Source of the DNA: Niebla homalea
Lineage: Eukaryota > Ascomycota > Lecanoromycetes > Lecanorales > Ramalinaceae
Assembly (NCBI GenBank): GCA_019925105.1
Contig: JAHGAU010000002.1
Span: forward strand, 372,001-436,000
DNA: 64,000 bases
Reading direction: 5' to 3'
Below are positions 1 through 10,859 of this stretch, piece after piece; the first letter of the stretch is position 1; each line of letters opens with the position of its first letter. The notes under the pieces are model-generated. The model was not told the DNA's origin and ran no database searches. It worked only from the letters and a program-made list of their open reading frames with translations. The position numbers and the translations under genes are program-made.

Positions 1-2
1 TG

Positions 3-2446
3 GAGAACGAGAGTCCTCGTTCCCGAAACCGTTCGGGCGATTTGCCGAGATCCTTACAGCGTGAGGAAGTCTTGTTGCGCGAAATCGAGGATCTCAAGAG
101 ATCGCATGCAGTAAAAGATGAATCGCTGGCCAACGTCAATGGCAAATTATCCGAGTTGCAGGCGCTCTACAACGAGACAGTGGACATCGTTGAAGACCTG
201 AGAACAGAGAACCTCAAGGCCAAGGCGCAAAGCCCAACGACTCCGACTTCTCCAGTCATCAGAAGAAAATCTAGCCAGAATGTCATGACTATTGATCGTG
301 CTCATCGCTCGCTAGCATCACTGAAGAACATTGCAGCGGAGAAGTTCGAGCACGATGATGATACGATGCAAAGCTTCGAGTTGAACCTGAACACCGCCAT
401 GCACGAGTTGCATCAGAGATCGGAGCGTGTCCAGCTTCTCGAAGGTGAAATCGCAATGGTCAAGAGGGACATGGACAACAAAAACTCGATGATATCTGGC
501 CTCACTCGTGAACGGTCGAGCATCAAAGCCACCTCTCCCATCATGGACATGTCTGTCATGACGACAATGAATGATCAGCTTATCCAGCGGGAGGGTCAAA
601 TGCGAGAATTGCAAGAACAACATGCCACTCGAGAACAGGAAATGCAAGTCGAGATCGAATCGCTCAAGGGAGCAGTCCAAAGGGCGGAGTCGGCCAAGTC
701 AAGCATTCCAGGCTTCTTCCCTGAAACCCCTGCCACGGCGAATGAAGCTGACCGGCAGCTTGGAGACGGCTCTTCGGCTACTGAGCAGGCTGCAAGGCTT
801 CTGGAGGAGAATGCCAACCTGAAGAGCCAAAACCAGGCTCGTGTATTGGCAATGAAGGAGTCGGAGAGCAGACTGATCTCCACCATCAGTGAGCTCGAAG
901 CGACCTTGACAGCCGTCGAGCGAATGAAGAACGAAGCCGAAGAAAGAGCTAGACAAACGGAGAGGAGATTGTCTACCGCAGGTGATATGAGCCAGCAGAA
1001 CAAGGGTCATCTCGACACCATCAAGGGCCTGCAGCGCGAGCTTGACGAACACAAAGCTGCATCATCTATACATGTCAATAAGATCGCAAGTCTTGCACAG
1101 CTTCAAGAAGCTGCTCGAGGTCAAGCGGAGGAAGCCGCTACCTTCAGAGAGACCAGTGAAAGGGAGCTTGAATCGCACCGTCAACATATCGCGGACCTTG
1201 AGCGGCAAGTCGAAGAACACCAAGCCGATGTGGACTTCCACAAGCATGGTTTGAAGTCTTTGCATGATTCTCACGCACGAGATGTTGAGGGTCTCAATAA
1301 AACCATAAACGAGCATGAATCGGCAAGGTCTGACATGGAAAGAGAAGTGCAGAACATGAAGGATGCGCACACTGGGCATATCACCCGGCTGGAAAGCGAA
1401 GTCATTGATTTGAATGCTCAATTGGACAGATCCAAGGGTGGTCTAGCTGACGAGCTGGAACAGTCAAGGGCAACTTGCAAAAGATTGGAGAGTCAGCGGG
1501 ATGATCTTGCAAGACATGCCGAGGAGCTCAAGTCAGAAATGACTTCGATTGGCAGAACCAACAAGAACAGGATCGCTGAAATGGAAACACTCAGGGCTGA
1601 AAAGGACCGAGCAGTCAACCTGGTCGAGGAGCTTGAGGAACAATTGTCCAACTCTTATGATCAGCAGCGAGCCAACTCGAGCCGACTTTCATTGTTGAAC
1701 AGCACGCACAACAGTCAACAGCAGGCTGTCAACGAAGCCAATGCGGCCATGGGTACATTACAAAAGCAACTCGAGTCCTCACAGAACCAGGTCGAGACTC
1801 TTCAGGTACCTCTCCTTGCCCAGGATAAATTGATTTCTATAGCAAAACACTAACGAGCGCCTCACAGTCCCAACTCCGCGAAAGCCAACAAATCGACCGC
1901 TCTTCCTCCGCTGCCTCGAACCTCCGCAAATCCACCTCCGTAGCGTCACTCCCCTCCCCACCTCCCGCCATCCCGCTCCCACCCCTCCCCGCCGGCGCCA
2001 TTGCCTCCCCCACCTCCGCGAACTTCAACCCCACCTCCCCGCAATCCCGCCCCACCGACTCCGGCCAGCACCAATCCTTCGCCGAACTGACCTCCCTCCA
2101 GCAAAATATCTCCGACAAAGACAATCACATCAAGCAGATGGAAAAACACCTCTTCGCCGAAAAGCAACTGACCGCCACTCTCGAAGAAGCGCTCATGGAT
2201 CTGGAGAGCCAGGGCAAGAAGACGAAGCAGGATATGGACACCTACAAGAAGAAGTGCTGGTCTCTTGAGGACGAGCTGGGCGCCATCAAGAAAGAGGGCA
2301 GGAGGATGCGCGATAGCATACAAGCCGTCGAGGAAGAAAAGGGCAAACGGTTGGAGGCCGAGAGGGCGAGGGAGAAGCTAGAGCAGCAGATGAGGGCGCT
2401 GGATGGGGGCAAGAAGAAGAAGAAGGGGGGGTTCAACTGTTTTTGA
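3..2446 (+). CDS. C-terminal part of a large coiled-coil protein, probably kinesin-related
   Basis: The reading frame is open from the left edge, so the 5' part lies outside the window. A 62-nt phase-0 intron (1806-1867, GTACCT...CACTAAC...CAG) joins 601 codons to a second exon that ends at TGA 2444-2446. The visible 790 or so residues are almost entirely heptad-rich coiled coil, interrupted after the intron by a proline/serine-rich linker, then a last helical segment and a basic tail ending in a lysine run followed by GGFNCF. The same kind of lysine-run plus NCF end is what I remember from large fungal kinesin-family proteins of the KIF4/KIF21 type, where coiled coils mediate dimerisation and cargo contact. 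No motor domain is visible here, so that assignment is inference. Alternatives are a myosin-like or Golgin-type coiled-coil protein. Confidence 0.6.
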
Positions 2447-3995
2447 TTTTATTTTATTTTTGATTGATGAAATGTCGCACTGCTTTTAACTATTGATGGG
2501 CAGGCATCTCGGGTGTACGGAAAGGGGGGCCTTTTCTGCTTTCCACGTTGGTGGCTTTTTTTATCTTTTTGGCTCTGTGGGCTTGCTAAGAATTGGGCTT
2601 TGGGCTTGGGGATGTTATGTATGCTGCTGTCGCCTGCTCTCCACGCATTTTTGGGGGGGTCCTCGGCGCACACACACACACACGCGCGCCCGCACGATCG
2701 TGAGAGGCAGCGCGGCGGGCAAGAGAATCAACATTGATTGACTGATGCCTGGACTATTCGAGACTTGGAGAGATACCCACTACCTACTATACCCACCCTG
2801 TACATAAGTCGCCCCACTCCGATGGGCGAGCCACGCATTTCCTATCTTTTCTCACAATGAGTGAGAGACGTGCGTGGGCGAGTAGCCACCCCGCCGGCGA
2901 GGGAGAGGGGGGATTTGTATGCATTATTGGAGAGGAGGGCCAGATGTGAAGTGGTTGAGGAAATGGGGATGTTGTATGTATATATATTAAAATGTATGGG
3001 TATCCCACTGGAGTGAATGGCAACACCATCTGTCTTTGATCGCAAGGGATATCATCATAATTCCTGACTCTGGTCGAATATTCACCGCATCGCATGGAAA
3101 ACTTTTGCAAAGCCAATTGGAGCAGCCATCATCCATCACTACCAACATCAGAAGCCATAAAGCACGCATGATTAGTTTTTTTCCCCCAAATCCTTACCCA
3201 TCCAACCACAAGCATGTACGTACGTGGCGAATCGCGGGTCGGAAGGGCGGCAAGAAGCTCATGCCGGAGCTACTGTTGATTGAGACTTTCATATCATATC
3301 CCAACGCTGGATGGACAGACAGGCCGTCCGAATGAGGGATGGTGTCGAGAAAGTCGTCATCACGGCGGGGTGTGCACTACTTATTCGGTCTCTGTGCCCC
3401 ACACATGTCCCATTTTCGCTACTCTCCAAAATTGAGCAATGATACCCCAGCATTCCTGCGCTCGAGACCAATCGTGTGGCGAAGGTCGATGGTATATTGA
3501 ATTGTCATGGTAATACGCACGCAAGTAAGTGAGACGCTGCGGCAGGATCAATCGACGATGATGCTGTCACTGGCGAAGGACGGAGCCAGCGAGATGGAGG
3601 AACAGCACCGACTGCAAGGGTCATCCCCGGTTCCGTTGCGAGTCGGCACCATTGCGAGTGGGTGAGTGATGATGGATCCAAGCTGCTGCTTCTCCGGGCG
3701 ATGTCCACTCTTTTAACAGTATCTCCACGGGCCGCTTTCTTTGACTAACCGCGTTACAAGTGAGACTGACTTTTGGCTTCTCAGTTTAGTACCTCTGCGA
3801 CTTAGATGATGCTGCTCTCTTCCTACTGAGACGTCTTGTACGCACGTATTGAGAGTGTACCTTGTGAGCTTCCCTTCAAGACCACAGACTTAAAGCCTTG
3901 GCCGAATGACTTCGAAGAGAGCCGTCAGCTGTAATAGTTAGTTTAGCGTGTCCTTTCGATCCCCTCAATGTGGCCAATCTTTTTGCGATCTTGTC
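2447..3995. other. Intergenic stretch, no gene recognised
   Basis: About 1.5 kb between the end of the coiled-coil gene and the 3' end of the MFS gene on the other strand. It holds a short CA dinucleotide run near 2668-2683 followed by a CG-rich run, and T-rich 3' UTR-like sequence just after 2446. I see no exon set, tRNA fold or transposon ends in it. Confidence 0.5.
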
Positions 3996-5602
3996 TCAAT
4001 CTTTATACACGATGCTGACCACGAAAAGTATGACCACCATGACCACAATAACAATCGCGAAAAGACCAAAATTAGTCTTCCTCAACAGTCCGAGTTCGCC
4101 TTTCACGAAACGCCCATCAAGATCTTGGCGTACGAGAGGAATGGCCACGAGGAAGCCGATCCCTGCCAACCAATAGCCTACTGGTATAATGACGGCTAAG
4201 GCGATCCGAGTGCCTTGCAGGTACGTCTGGGAGCCACTCTCAACATTTCGCAACGCCAGTCCAATAATCTCGGGGCCAGCAGAGTAGATGAGCACTTGTG
4301 TGGCTGCCCAGATCGACAAGCCAAACGTCTTGTAGCGAGGTGGCAAAAGAAGCGCGATCAAGGAATTGATCGCTCCAAGCCACATCTCTGCGGTAAGGTA
4401 CGCGGCACTCATTGTGCCATATAAAACTCTGATGCCCCGGTCTTCACTGTCGCTTGATACCTGGCGCGAGAACAGCATGAGCAGTACGAAGATGGACGAA
4501 ACCATGCCTCCGACCGCAGTAATGTACAGCGGGAATGTTTTTGTTCTTCTCCAAAGGAGCGAAGTGAGAAGTCCACCCAACAGAACAGCAACGGACCCAA
4601 CAACCCCGACAATGATTCCATACCGTGACAAAAGATTTGAATGGGAAGGATACAGGGTTGAGAGGTATGTTGGCATATAATAGCCAAAAACGTTTCCACC
4701 CAGTTGTCTGAAAGACGCCGACAGCGTCAACAGCCAGAAGGAGCGCATACGTACGATGTATGCAAAGGTGGCCCGCAGGTCTTGGTAAGCTGCCTTGGGC
4801 CTCGACAGATGGATATTCGACGACTCATGAAGGCCAACGTGCTCTGCGTAACTACCACTCACAAGTGACGTCTGCCGACGAGGTTCTTTCACAAGTAGAC
4901 GAAGAAACAAAGCAACGATAATGCCAGCAATGCCAATCGCCTTCAAGGCCGTATTCCAAGGGGTGCCTGTTCTGGTAAAGGCGACGGCGATTTGTCCAGA
5001 GACAGCCTCCCCAATGTAGACGCCAACATATAAAACGCTTCCCGATACGTCAGCCAGCACAAGGAAGGCTAACGTCAATCCGGTACTTACCTCTCGCCGA
5101 AGAACACATATCTTTTGCCCAAGAGATCACTGATCAGACTCACACTTAGAGGCTCGACAGCAGCCTGCCCGATACCCATTCCTATGCGAGCAAGCAATAT
5201 TTGCCAGAAATTGTGGCTCAAGCCTTGGAAAATGACGCAAAGGCTCCACCAGAGAGCTGCAATCATCAGAATCCATACCCTAGCACCAGTGTAGTCGGCC
5301 ACATAAGCGACTGGCAATGCAAGAAGTGCATACACGATGCCGGTTGCGTAGCCAGAGAGAATGCCATATGAAGCTTCAGAGAGATTCAGCGACTTGATGA
5401 CCTCGTCTTGGAAGTAGGAGAGGATGAATTTATCATATTGAGCCAGGAAGTAATTGAGAAAGAGGACAACAAGAGAGAAGGTGATCCGCCACCAGGCCAC
5501 ATGGGGCTGAGTTGTCAAATCCTCAAAAGCGCCATCAAGAGCCTCATTCTCAGGGCCGCTTGACTCAGATTGATGCTCACGAGCGACCTCTTTCTTGTCC
5601 AT
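3996..5602 (-). CDS. Major facilitator superfamily transporter, spinster-like
   Basis: Two exons, 5602-5091 and 5037-3996, joined over a 53-nt intron (GTAAGT donor at 5090, AAG acceptor at 5038, GCTGAC branch-like site). The join restores the frame and gives 517 residues. The N-terminus is hydrophilic; about twelve hydrophobic segments follow. The region around the join reads FFGES-VLYVGVYIGEAVSGQ, the loop plus helix typical of the fungal MFS group related to protein spinster, which moves lipids or small organic substrates across membranes. The substrate is unknown. The gene sits next to and on the same strand as a CDP-alcohol phosphatidyltransferase, about 200 nt apart, which suggests a lipid-related substrate, but that is inference from position only. 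Confidence 0.85.
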
Positions 5603-5799
5603 GATTTGCTCAAGGGTCCAAAAATCGCTGTGCGTTCAGGGCTGTCTTCAGGTCTGGAATATCAAGACTCTTTAAATGTACATTGTGGGGCTTGGAACTT
5701 GTGGGGTCAGAGAGGATCCAATCTCTTATCTTATCTCCAGATTCCGCACTAATTGAGCGGCTGTATTTTTGGAATGTTTGATTACCATTGGTTTCACGA

Positions 5800-6567
5800 T
5801 CACAGCTTTTCGTGAAAGGAAATTTCACCAGTCAACGTAGATGAGCGTGACTGGCGAAGAGCAATGACCACCCAGTAAATTCTCTGACAGATGCCAATAG
5901 CGACCGAAGCAGACATTAGCCCACACCACAGGGAGATTTGGCTTGGGAACGCAAGCATGAGCGTAAACAACACCCCGCTTTCCATGCCCTCGATGAGTGC
6001 TGGCCGCATCATTACGCTCGTCAATTCTTTCGTCCGGGTCTTTGAAGGCTCCATGTTGGCCTTCTTCTCTGCAATCGCGGCAACGTAGAATAGAATGAAA
6101 TTATTGATGTGAAAGGTTGCCTCGAGCAAAGCAACACCTAACAAGCAATTCGAGGAAACGTCCCAGCCCATGGCAACGCCTATGGGAAGGAGTGAATAGA
6201 TCCAGAAGTCTCCTAGTAGATCTAGGAAACCGCCAAGATCTGACGCGACTCCACGGTGTCGAGCCAAAGCACCGTCAAGGCAATCCAGCGCTCGATTTAA
6301 GAACCAGAATGATAGCGACAGCAAGACATATCTGTGTGATGCGAGATAGATGGATAGTAGTCCTGAGAGAAAAGCAACAAACGTAATGAGCCCAGGGGAG
6401 ACGAATGACGGAATAAATTGGCAAAGGGGATCGAATAGACCATCTTTCAGATGTCTCAATTGTATGTCGAACATCCTTCGTAACGAGACTTGAGAAGAAG
6501 AGAGACTTGCGCTCGCGGAGATATCAGGGATTTGTAAATCTAGAGTAAAGAAAACATGCCTGAACAT
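5800..6567 (-). CDS. CDP-alcohol phosphatidyltransferase family membrane enzyme
   Basis: A single open frame of 255 codons. Residues near 90-115 carry the complete family signature D-G-x2-A-R-x8-G-x3-D-x3-D, with all three catalytic/metal-binding acidic positions intact. Several hydrophobic helices surround it, as expected for an integral membrane enzyme that swaps CMP of a CDP-alcohol for another alcohol group. Which alcohols it uses cannot be read from the motif. The first ATG is at 6567, but a second ATG at 6474 starts closer to where the family homology begins, so the true start may be 31 residues further in. The neighbours are a transporter downstream and a divergent fatty-acid-hydroxylase gene 150 nt upstream, so the two may share a promoter. 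Confidence 0.85.
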   Translation of the reverse strand: MFRHVFFTLDLQIPDISASASLSSSQVSLRRMFDIQLRHLKDGLFDPLCQFIPSFVSPGLITFVAFLSGLLSIYLASHRYVLLSLSFWFLNRALDCLDGALARHRGVASDLGGFLDLLGDFWIYSLLPIGVAMGWDVSSNCLLGVALLEATFHINNFILFYVAAIAEKKANMEPSKTRTKELTSVMMRPALIEGMESGVLFTLMLAFPSQISLWCGLMSASVAIGICQRIYWVVIALRQSRSSTLTGEISFHEKL

Positions 6568-6718
6568 TCAATACCTGTATCAAAAGCATCGTTTTCCGTT
6601 TTTAATAGAGATCTGCCATCTTGGTGACATCATCTGGCAAACCTTGTGCGCCTCCATTCTTAGGGCCTCATGCATTTTAGAATGCTCACTTCGATGAGGA
6701 GCCATTGCAATTGTCAGG

Positions 6719-7723
6719 ATGCCTCTCATTTTCCAACCGAGTATCGGAGCATTTCCCAAGCACGGTCCTGTGCTTGTACCTCGGACTGTGCTCGGCCTGA
6801 TGCTGGCCAGCATGGTTATCTGGCCTCCTATGTATCAGAACGGGATCGACAGTGTCTACAATTATCTGCTCGGTTCTTCGATATACAGGTCATCGATATT
6901 CGAAACGATCTGGACTGTCTTCCTATATGCTTTGATCGAAGTGCCGTATACCTACCGTTTTGGGCACAACCCTCAGCTACGATTGGCCAATAAATCAGAA
7001 AATGGTAGTGAGGCTGAAAAGCCTCTGCCCAAGATGCGCCGGCCTAAAGACCGCCTATTAGAAGGGTTGACATACGTAACACCTTTACTACTCCTTGACC
7101 TGACAATGATCAAAAAATTCGCCGGGGTTTCGGTGCAAGATATGGCCATGTCAGGCAATTATGATCCCAGTACTGTCGATATGCGAGGCAACTTTCTGGC
7201 GCCATCTCTGCACAGGTTCACTTGGGATTCTCCTTTGCAGACTCAGAGAGCCTTACCTCGTGAACCACCGAGCAGCAGGCAATTGATCCTAGAGCTGGCC
7301 ACAAGCATCTTCATCTATGATACCGTCTTTTTCTGGTTCCACCTGGCACTGCATAAAGCACCGTACCTGAGAAAGTTGCACGGAACACACCACGATCACA
7401 GCGAGATCCACCCGCAAATCACAAATCAGCTGGATATCGTGGACCGACTGGGACTGGTGCTGTTGGCCAATTTCTCGCTCAACATCATTGGCTCCCATGT
7501 CCTGACGCGAACCCTGTTTGTACCAATGTTCGTGTGGCTTTTGGTAGAGATCCATTCTGGGATGGACCAACCATGGAGCTACGACAAGTTGCTTCCTACT
7601 GGTTGGGCAGCTGGTAGTAAACGACACAGCTATCACCACCAGCATAATAACATGTACTACGAGCCCTTCTTCAATTGGTGGGACGACCTCTTGGTATGGA
7701 CATCGGCGTCAAAACGTCCTTAG
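6719..7723 (+). CDS. Fatty acid hydroxylase / sterol desaturase superfamily enzyme
   Basis: Intronless, 334 residues. The family's histidine clusters are all present: HLALH at residues 208-212, HGTHHDH at 221-227 and HSYHHQHN at 303-310, which in characterised members bind a di-iron centre that hydroxylates or desaturates a lipid. Hydrophobic segments lie near residues 20-40, 60-75, 118-130, 190-205 and 245-275. The arrangement is closest to the cholesterol-25-hydroxylase/C-4 methyl oxidase branch rather than to ceramide hydroxylase, since no cytochrome b5 domain is fused. Substrate unknown. It is divergent from the CDP-alcohol phosphatidyltransferase gene, and its TAG stop overlaps the TAA stop of the convergent flavin monooxygenase gene. 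Confidence 0.85.
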   Translation: MPLIFQPSIGAFPKHGPVLVPRTVLGLMLASMVIWPPMYQNGIDSVYNYLLGSSIYRSSIFETIWTVFLYALIEVPYTYRFGHNPQLRLANKSENGSEAEKPLPKMRRPKDRLLEGLTYVTPLLLLDLTMIKKFAGVSVQDMAMSGNYDPSTVDMRGNFLAPSLHRFTWDSPLQTQRALPREPPSSRQLILELATSIFIYDTVFFWFHLALHKAPYLRKLHGTHHDHSEIHPQITNQLDIVDRLGLVLLANFSLNIIGSHVLTRTLFVPMFVWLLVEIHSGMDQPWSYDKLLPTGWAAGSKRHSYHHQHNNMYYEPFFNWWDDLLVWTSASKRP

Positions 7724-9803
7724 GAGGGGTGTAACGCTTTGTACTCCTTCAACAAGCTCCCATATTTCGAGATCAGGCAGGTGTCATGTAGATCTGCCCA
7801 GAAGCCTTTGGGGCGATGGCTTGACAGCCCTAATTGGTCCAACAGCATGTCTGTATAAGCAAGCGAATCGAAGGGGCAATAGCTTCCCAATTGGCCTTTG
7901 TTCATGTAGCGCCTGCGGTTCCATGCGATTGTCTTCGCAACGTCGCCGGCCATGGCGACTTCTTCACATTTGATCTCGCCGTCCAGGTAGGCAACAGTCC
8001 AGAGTGCTTGCGCTTCACTGGCCAGGAATGTGTTGCCAATGATCATTTTGCCCAAGCAAACGATGGAATGGTCTCGCGCATCGCTGAGCGGCACCATGCA
8101 TTTGTAGAGTCGAAAAGGGGATTGGGAAGGTTCAGCCCGATAATGTGGGGGTGTTTGTGCCAGCATGGGGAAGCGAGCTACGACCTCTGCCTCCGCTGCT
8201 AGCTCTAAATCCCGCCATTCGGAAGATACATTGGCGCCTTTCTCGTCAAGCCGAGTGCTAAGACCCAAATGTGACGACATCTCTTCTGAGAGTATCGAAG
8301 ACTCGGTCGACCAACCTGTGCAATAAACGATTGCATCCGCAGGGATCTCGAGAGGCCTGCTCCTGGGTGCCGTCCCTTTTGGTGCGAGCGTCATCCCGTG
8401 CTCTGAGAGGTGATCGATGTTCCGGCGGTAGACATGGACGCCTTCCGCAATCGTGGAGAAGAAATCCTCTCGTTGATTAATACTAGCGCTGTCGTTGTTC
8501 CAAAACACACTGTCGACGCTGGTGAGTTTCCAAGTTGCCCCAACAGCATTCTTTTCTCAAAGGGCCATGTATCTGACTTACGAAGTATCCGGCTCTAAAT
8601 CATCAAAGCCCATGCCTTCTCCCCTCCCCGTCCGGAACCCGGCATTCCTCCGGCATCCCTTGTCAACCCCGTCCCAAATCGACCTCAATACCCACTGCCC
8701 CAGCTTACTCCGATGCAACCATTCATAGCACCACCCAGGGGGATGGAAAACGGACGGCAAGAACATGGAAGTAAACCGAGTGTAGAATGCATAATTACTA
8801 TTCTCATATCCTCTCCTACCTTTCCCTGCGAGGAACGTAGCGGGCCCATTACCATCCTCTCTGATTATCCAGGACGCGACTTTGCCAGCTTTGGCGGCGG
8901 CGTAGGCGACGTCGGCAGCTGACTTGCCTCCACCTACGACACAGATATCTTGCTTCTTGGGGTCGTGCAATATGGCATGCTCGTGCCGACCAAATAATTT
9001 GTGGTGGATGGCGAGGCCCTTGAAAGTGTTTTGACCAGGAACGCGGGGGATACTCGGGTGCGATGTCAGGCCAGTGGCATCGACCAATTTCTTTGAACTC
9101 AGCTTCAGAGATGCGCCAGCCCCACTACGGTCGCTCTGCTGTAACTCGAGGTTCCAGCCAGGACCGTCAGTGACCTTTGAGACGTCGATCACCTTGGTAT
9201 TGAACCTGACCCGATCACGAATCGATTGCCCCTCATAGACGTGGCTATCAACGTACTCCTCAAGGTACGAGGTCACATACTTGGCCGGGAAGAAGCCGTA
9301 GTATTGCTCGTTCATGGGAGGTCTGGGTTGTAGTGGCACATCTGAGAATTCCGCCAACCCTAAGGGGGTCTGGGTCCAGAATGCATCATATATTCGTTCT
9401 GGGGCAGAGTTCCAATTCAGTAGACAGTTAGCGATAGTCCCCTCGTAACTAAATTGGTGAAAGAACACCCAGATTCCGACATTTTTCATAAAAGGAGAAA
9501 GGAAGATGAAATCAAGCCAGCACACACAGCCCAACGTAGATCCTTTGAATGGTAGATGACAAAAACCTACTGGAACTCCACACGCCACCCACCACATCGT
9601 CCGCCTCCAAGATACATAGCTTCGCCTCCGGATGGATCCCCAGGTAATACCGGGCAGCTTGGATACCAAACATCCCTTTGTCACGCCTTCATTAGCAATC
9701 AATCAACACGTTCCCTGCCGCGGAGGAGCGTCCAATTACCTGCGCCAACCACAATCACGTCGAATACCCCCTCATCCATGGCCATGGCTTCTCGGTTGAC
9801 CAT
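7720..9803 (-). CDS. FAD-dependent monooxygenase (flavin-containing monooxygenase type)
   Basis: Four exons: 9803-9740, 9675-9571, 9398-8582 and 8518-7720, with introns of 64, 172 and 63 nt that all restore frame and give 594 residues. The start ATG at 9803 has A at -3. The first exon/intron join builds the FAD-binding Rossmann motif VVGAGMFG near residue 20. Exon 2 ends in VGGVW and exon 3 begins RIYDAFWTQTP, a stretch usual in fungal FMO-like proteins. A second dinucleotide-binding motif, VGGGKSAADV, lies in exon 3 for NADPH. Such enzymes oxygenate nitrogen, sulfur or ketone groups with NADPH and O2. The substrate is unknown. The large second intron reads through in one frame, so an unspliced call gives a false N-terminus. 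Confidence 0.85.
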
Positions 9804-10263
9804 GATTTGGAGACGTAGGAGTCAATGATGGTCACATAGCCATCGCAAGGCGCTCTTTAGTAGTTGTCCGAGGCGGTCACCATTATTTCGGGTTTCATGT
9901 GGTTTAATTTTTTTCGGATTTGGTCGCCATTGAGCAGCTGCATGATGCAATCGTCATGCATGCATGCACGAGGTGGTGGTGACTTTCGCGGCGGCATCGG
10001 AGGCTGCGGCGGCGGCTATGCAATTCTGCACTAATGTAGGTATGCTACCCTCGGACCCTCTGAACATACCTGCACGTCTGTAAATATAGATAACTTTTGG
10101 GAATCACAGACGATTGAGGCCGAGAACGAGGAGACTCTTGATTAAACTAGGTTAACGAACAAAGGGGTTCAAAAACAGCGCTCCCAACCTCCAATCAACG
10201 TTCCGATCCAACCCATCCGTCCCCCGCCCGTCCCCCTCTCCCCCCTCCCCCAAAAAAACCACC
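9804..10263. other. Intergenic region between divergent genes
   Basis: About 460 nt shared upstream region of the flavin monooxygenase (minus) and the small CxxC protein (plus). The part from 10190 to 10260 is a pyrimidine-rich tract right before the ATG at 10264, common in front of fungal starts. No other gene seen. Confidence 0.5.
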
Positions 10264-10809
10264 ATGACCAAAACCCTCTTCATCCTCTACAACGCCGACG
10301 CCTCCATCATGGGCAAGCTCAACTACGGCTACCGCAAATTGACATCGTCCAAGGGCTGCACGCCCGCCTGCGCGGCCTGCGACATCACCCACGGCGGCCT
10401 GCACCTGGACGAGACGGGCGAGTGGAAGAAGGTGAAGCAGGAAGTGGCGGCGAAGGGCGGGATGGAGGTGAAGCAGCTGCATCGGGATGAATTGGGTGGG
10501 GATGTGAGTTGTTCTCTATATAATCTCCATTTCCATTGCTCGTTGCTTCTCACTCATTGTGTCGTGGGTGAATGGGAGGGGGGCTGGCTGTGCTGATGCT
10601 GATGATGATGTTGTGAACAGATGAAAGGGTTTATCAGCCATCGGAAATTGCAATTTCCGATGGTGTTGGCGAGTCAGGGGAGTGGGTCGAGTTACGACGT
10701 TGTCATGAGTAAGGAGGAGTTGGGGGCGTTTGGAGGGAGTGCGGATCGGTTCTTGGAGGGGCTTCAGAAGAAGGGGATGCTGACGGCCTCGTCGGCGTCT
10801 TCCTCGTGA
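10264..10809 (+). CDS. Conserved small protein with CxxC motif, function unknown
   Basis: Two exons, 10264-10503 and 10621-10809, joined by a 117-nt phase-0 intron (GTGAGT...AACAG), giving 142 residues. The start follows a pyrimidine tract and ACC ATGA. The sequence begins TKTLFILYNAD, has a basic GYRK segment, then a C-x2-C pair followed by a histidine (residues about 36-43), a conserved-looking LHRDE segment before the intron, and ends in a serine tail. The layout of YNAD, CxxC and HRDE resembles a small uncharacterised family also seen in bacteria; a zinc or redox role for the CxxC is inference. It lies between the monooxygenase and the P450 gene. Confidence 0.75.
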
Positions 10810-10859
10810 GAGTAGAGTTCCTAATGAACGTCTATTTCATGTTCATATATTCATTGCAT

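Noticed and set aside
5610..5828. 72-codon minus-strand frame between the MFS and phosphatidyltransferase genes
   Set aside because: It overlaps the end of the phosphatidyltransferase gene and the MFS promoter, and has no family features.
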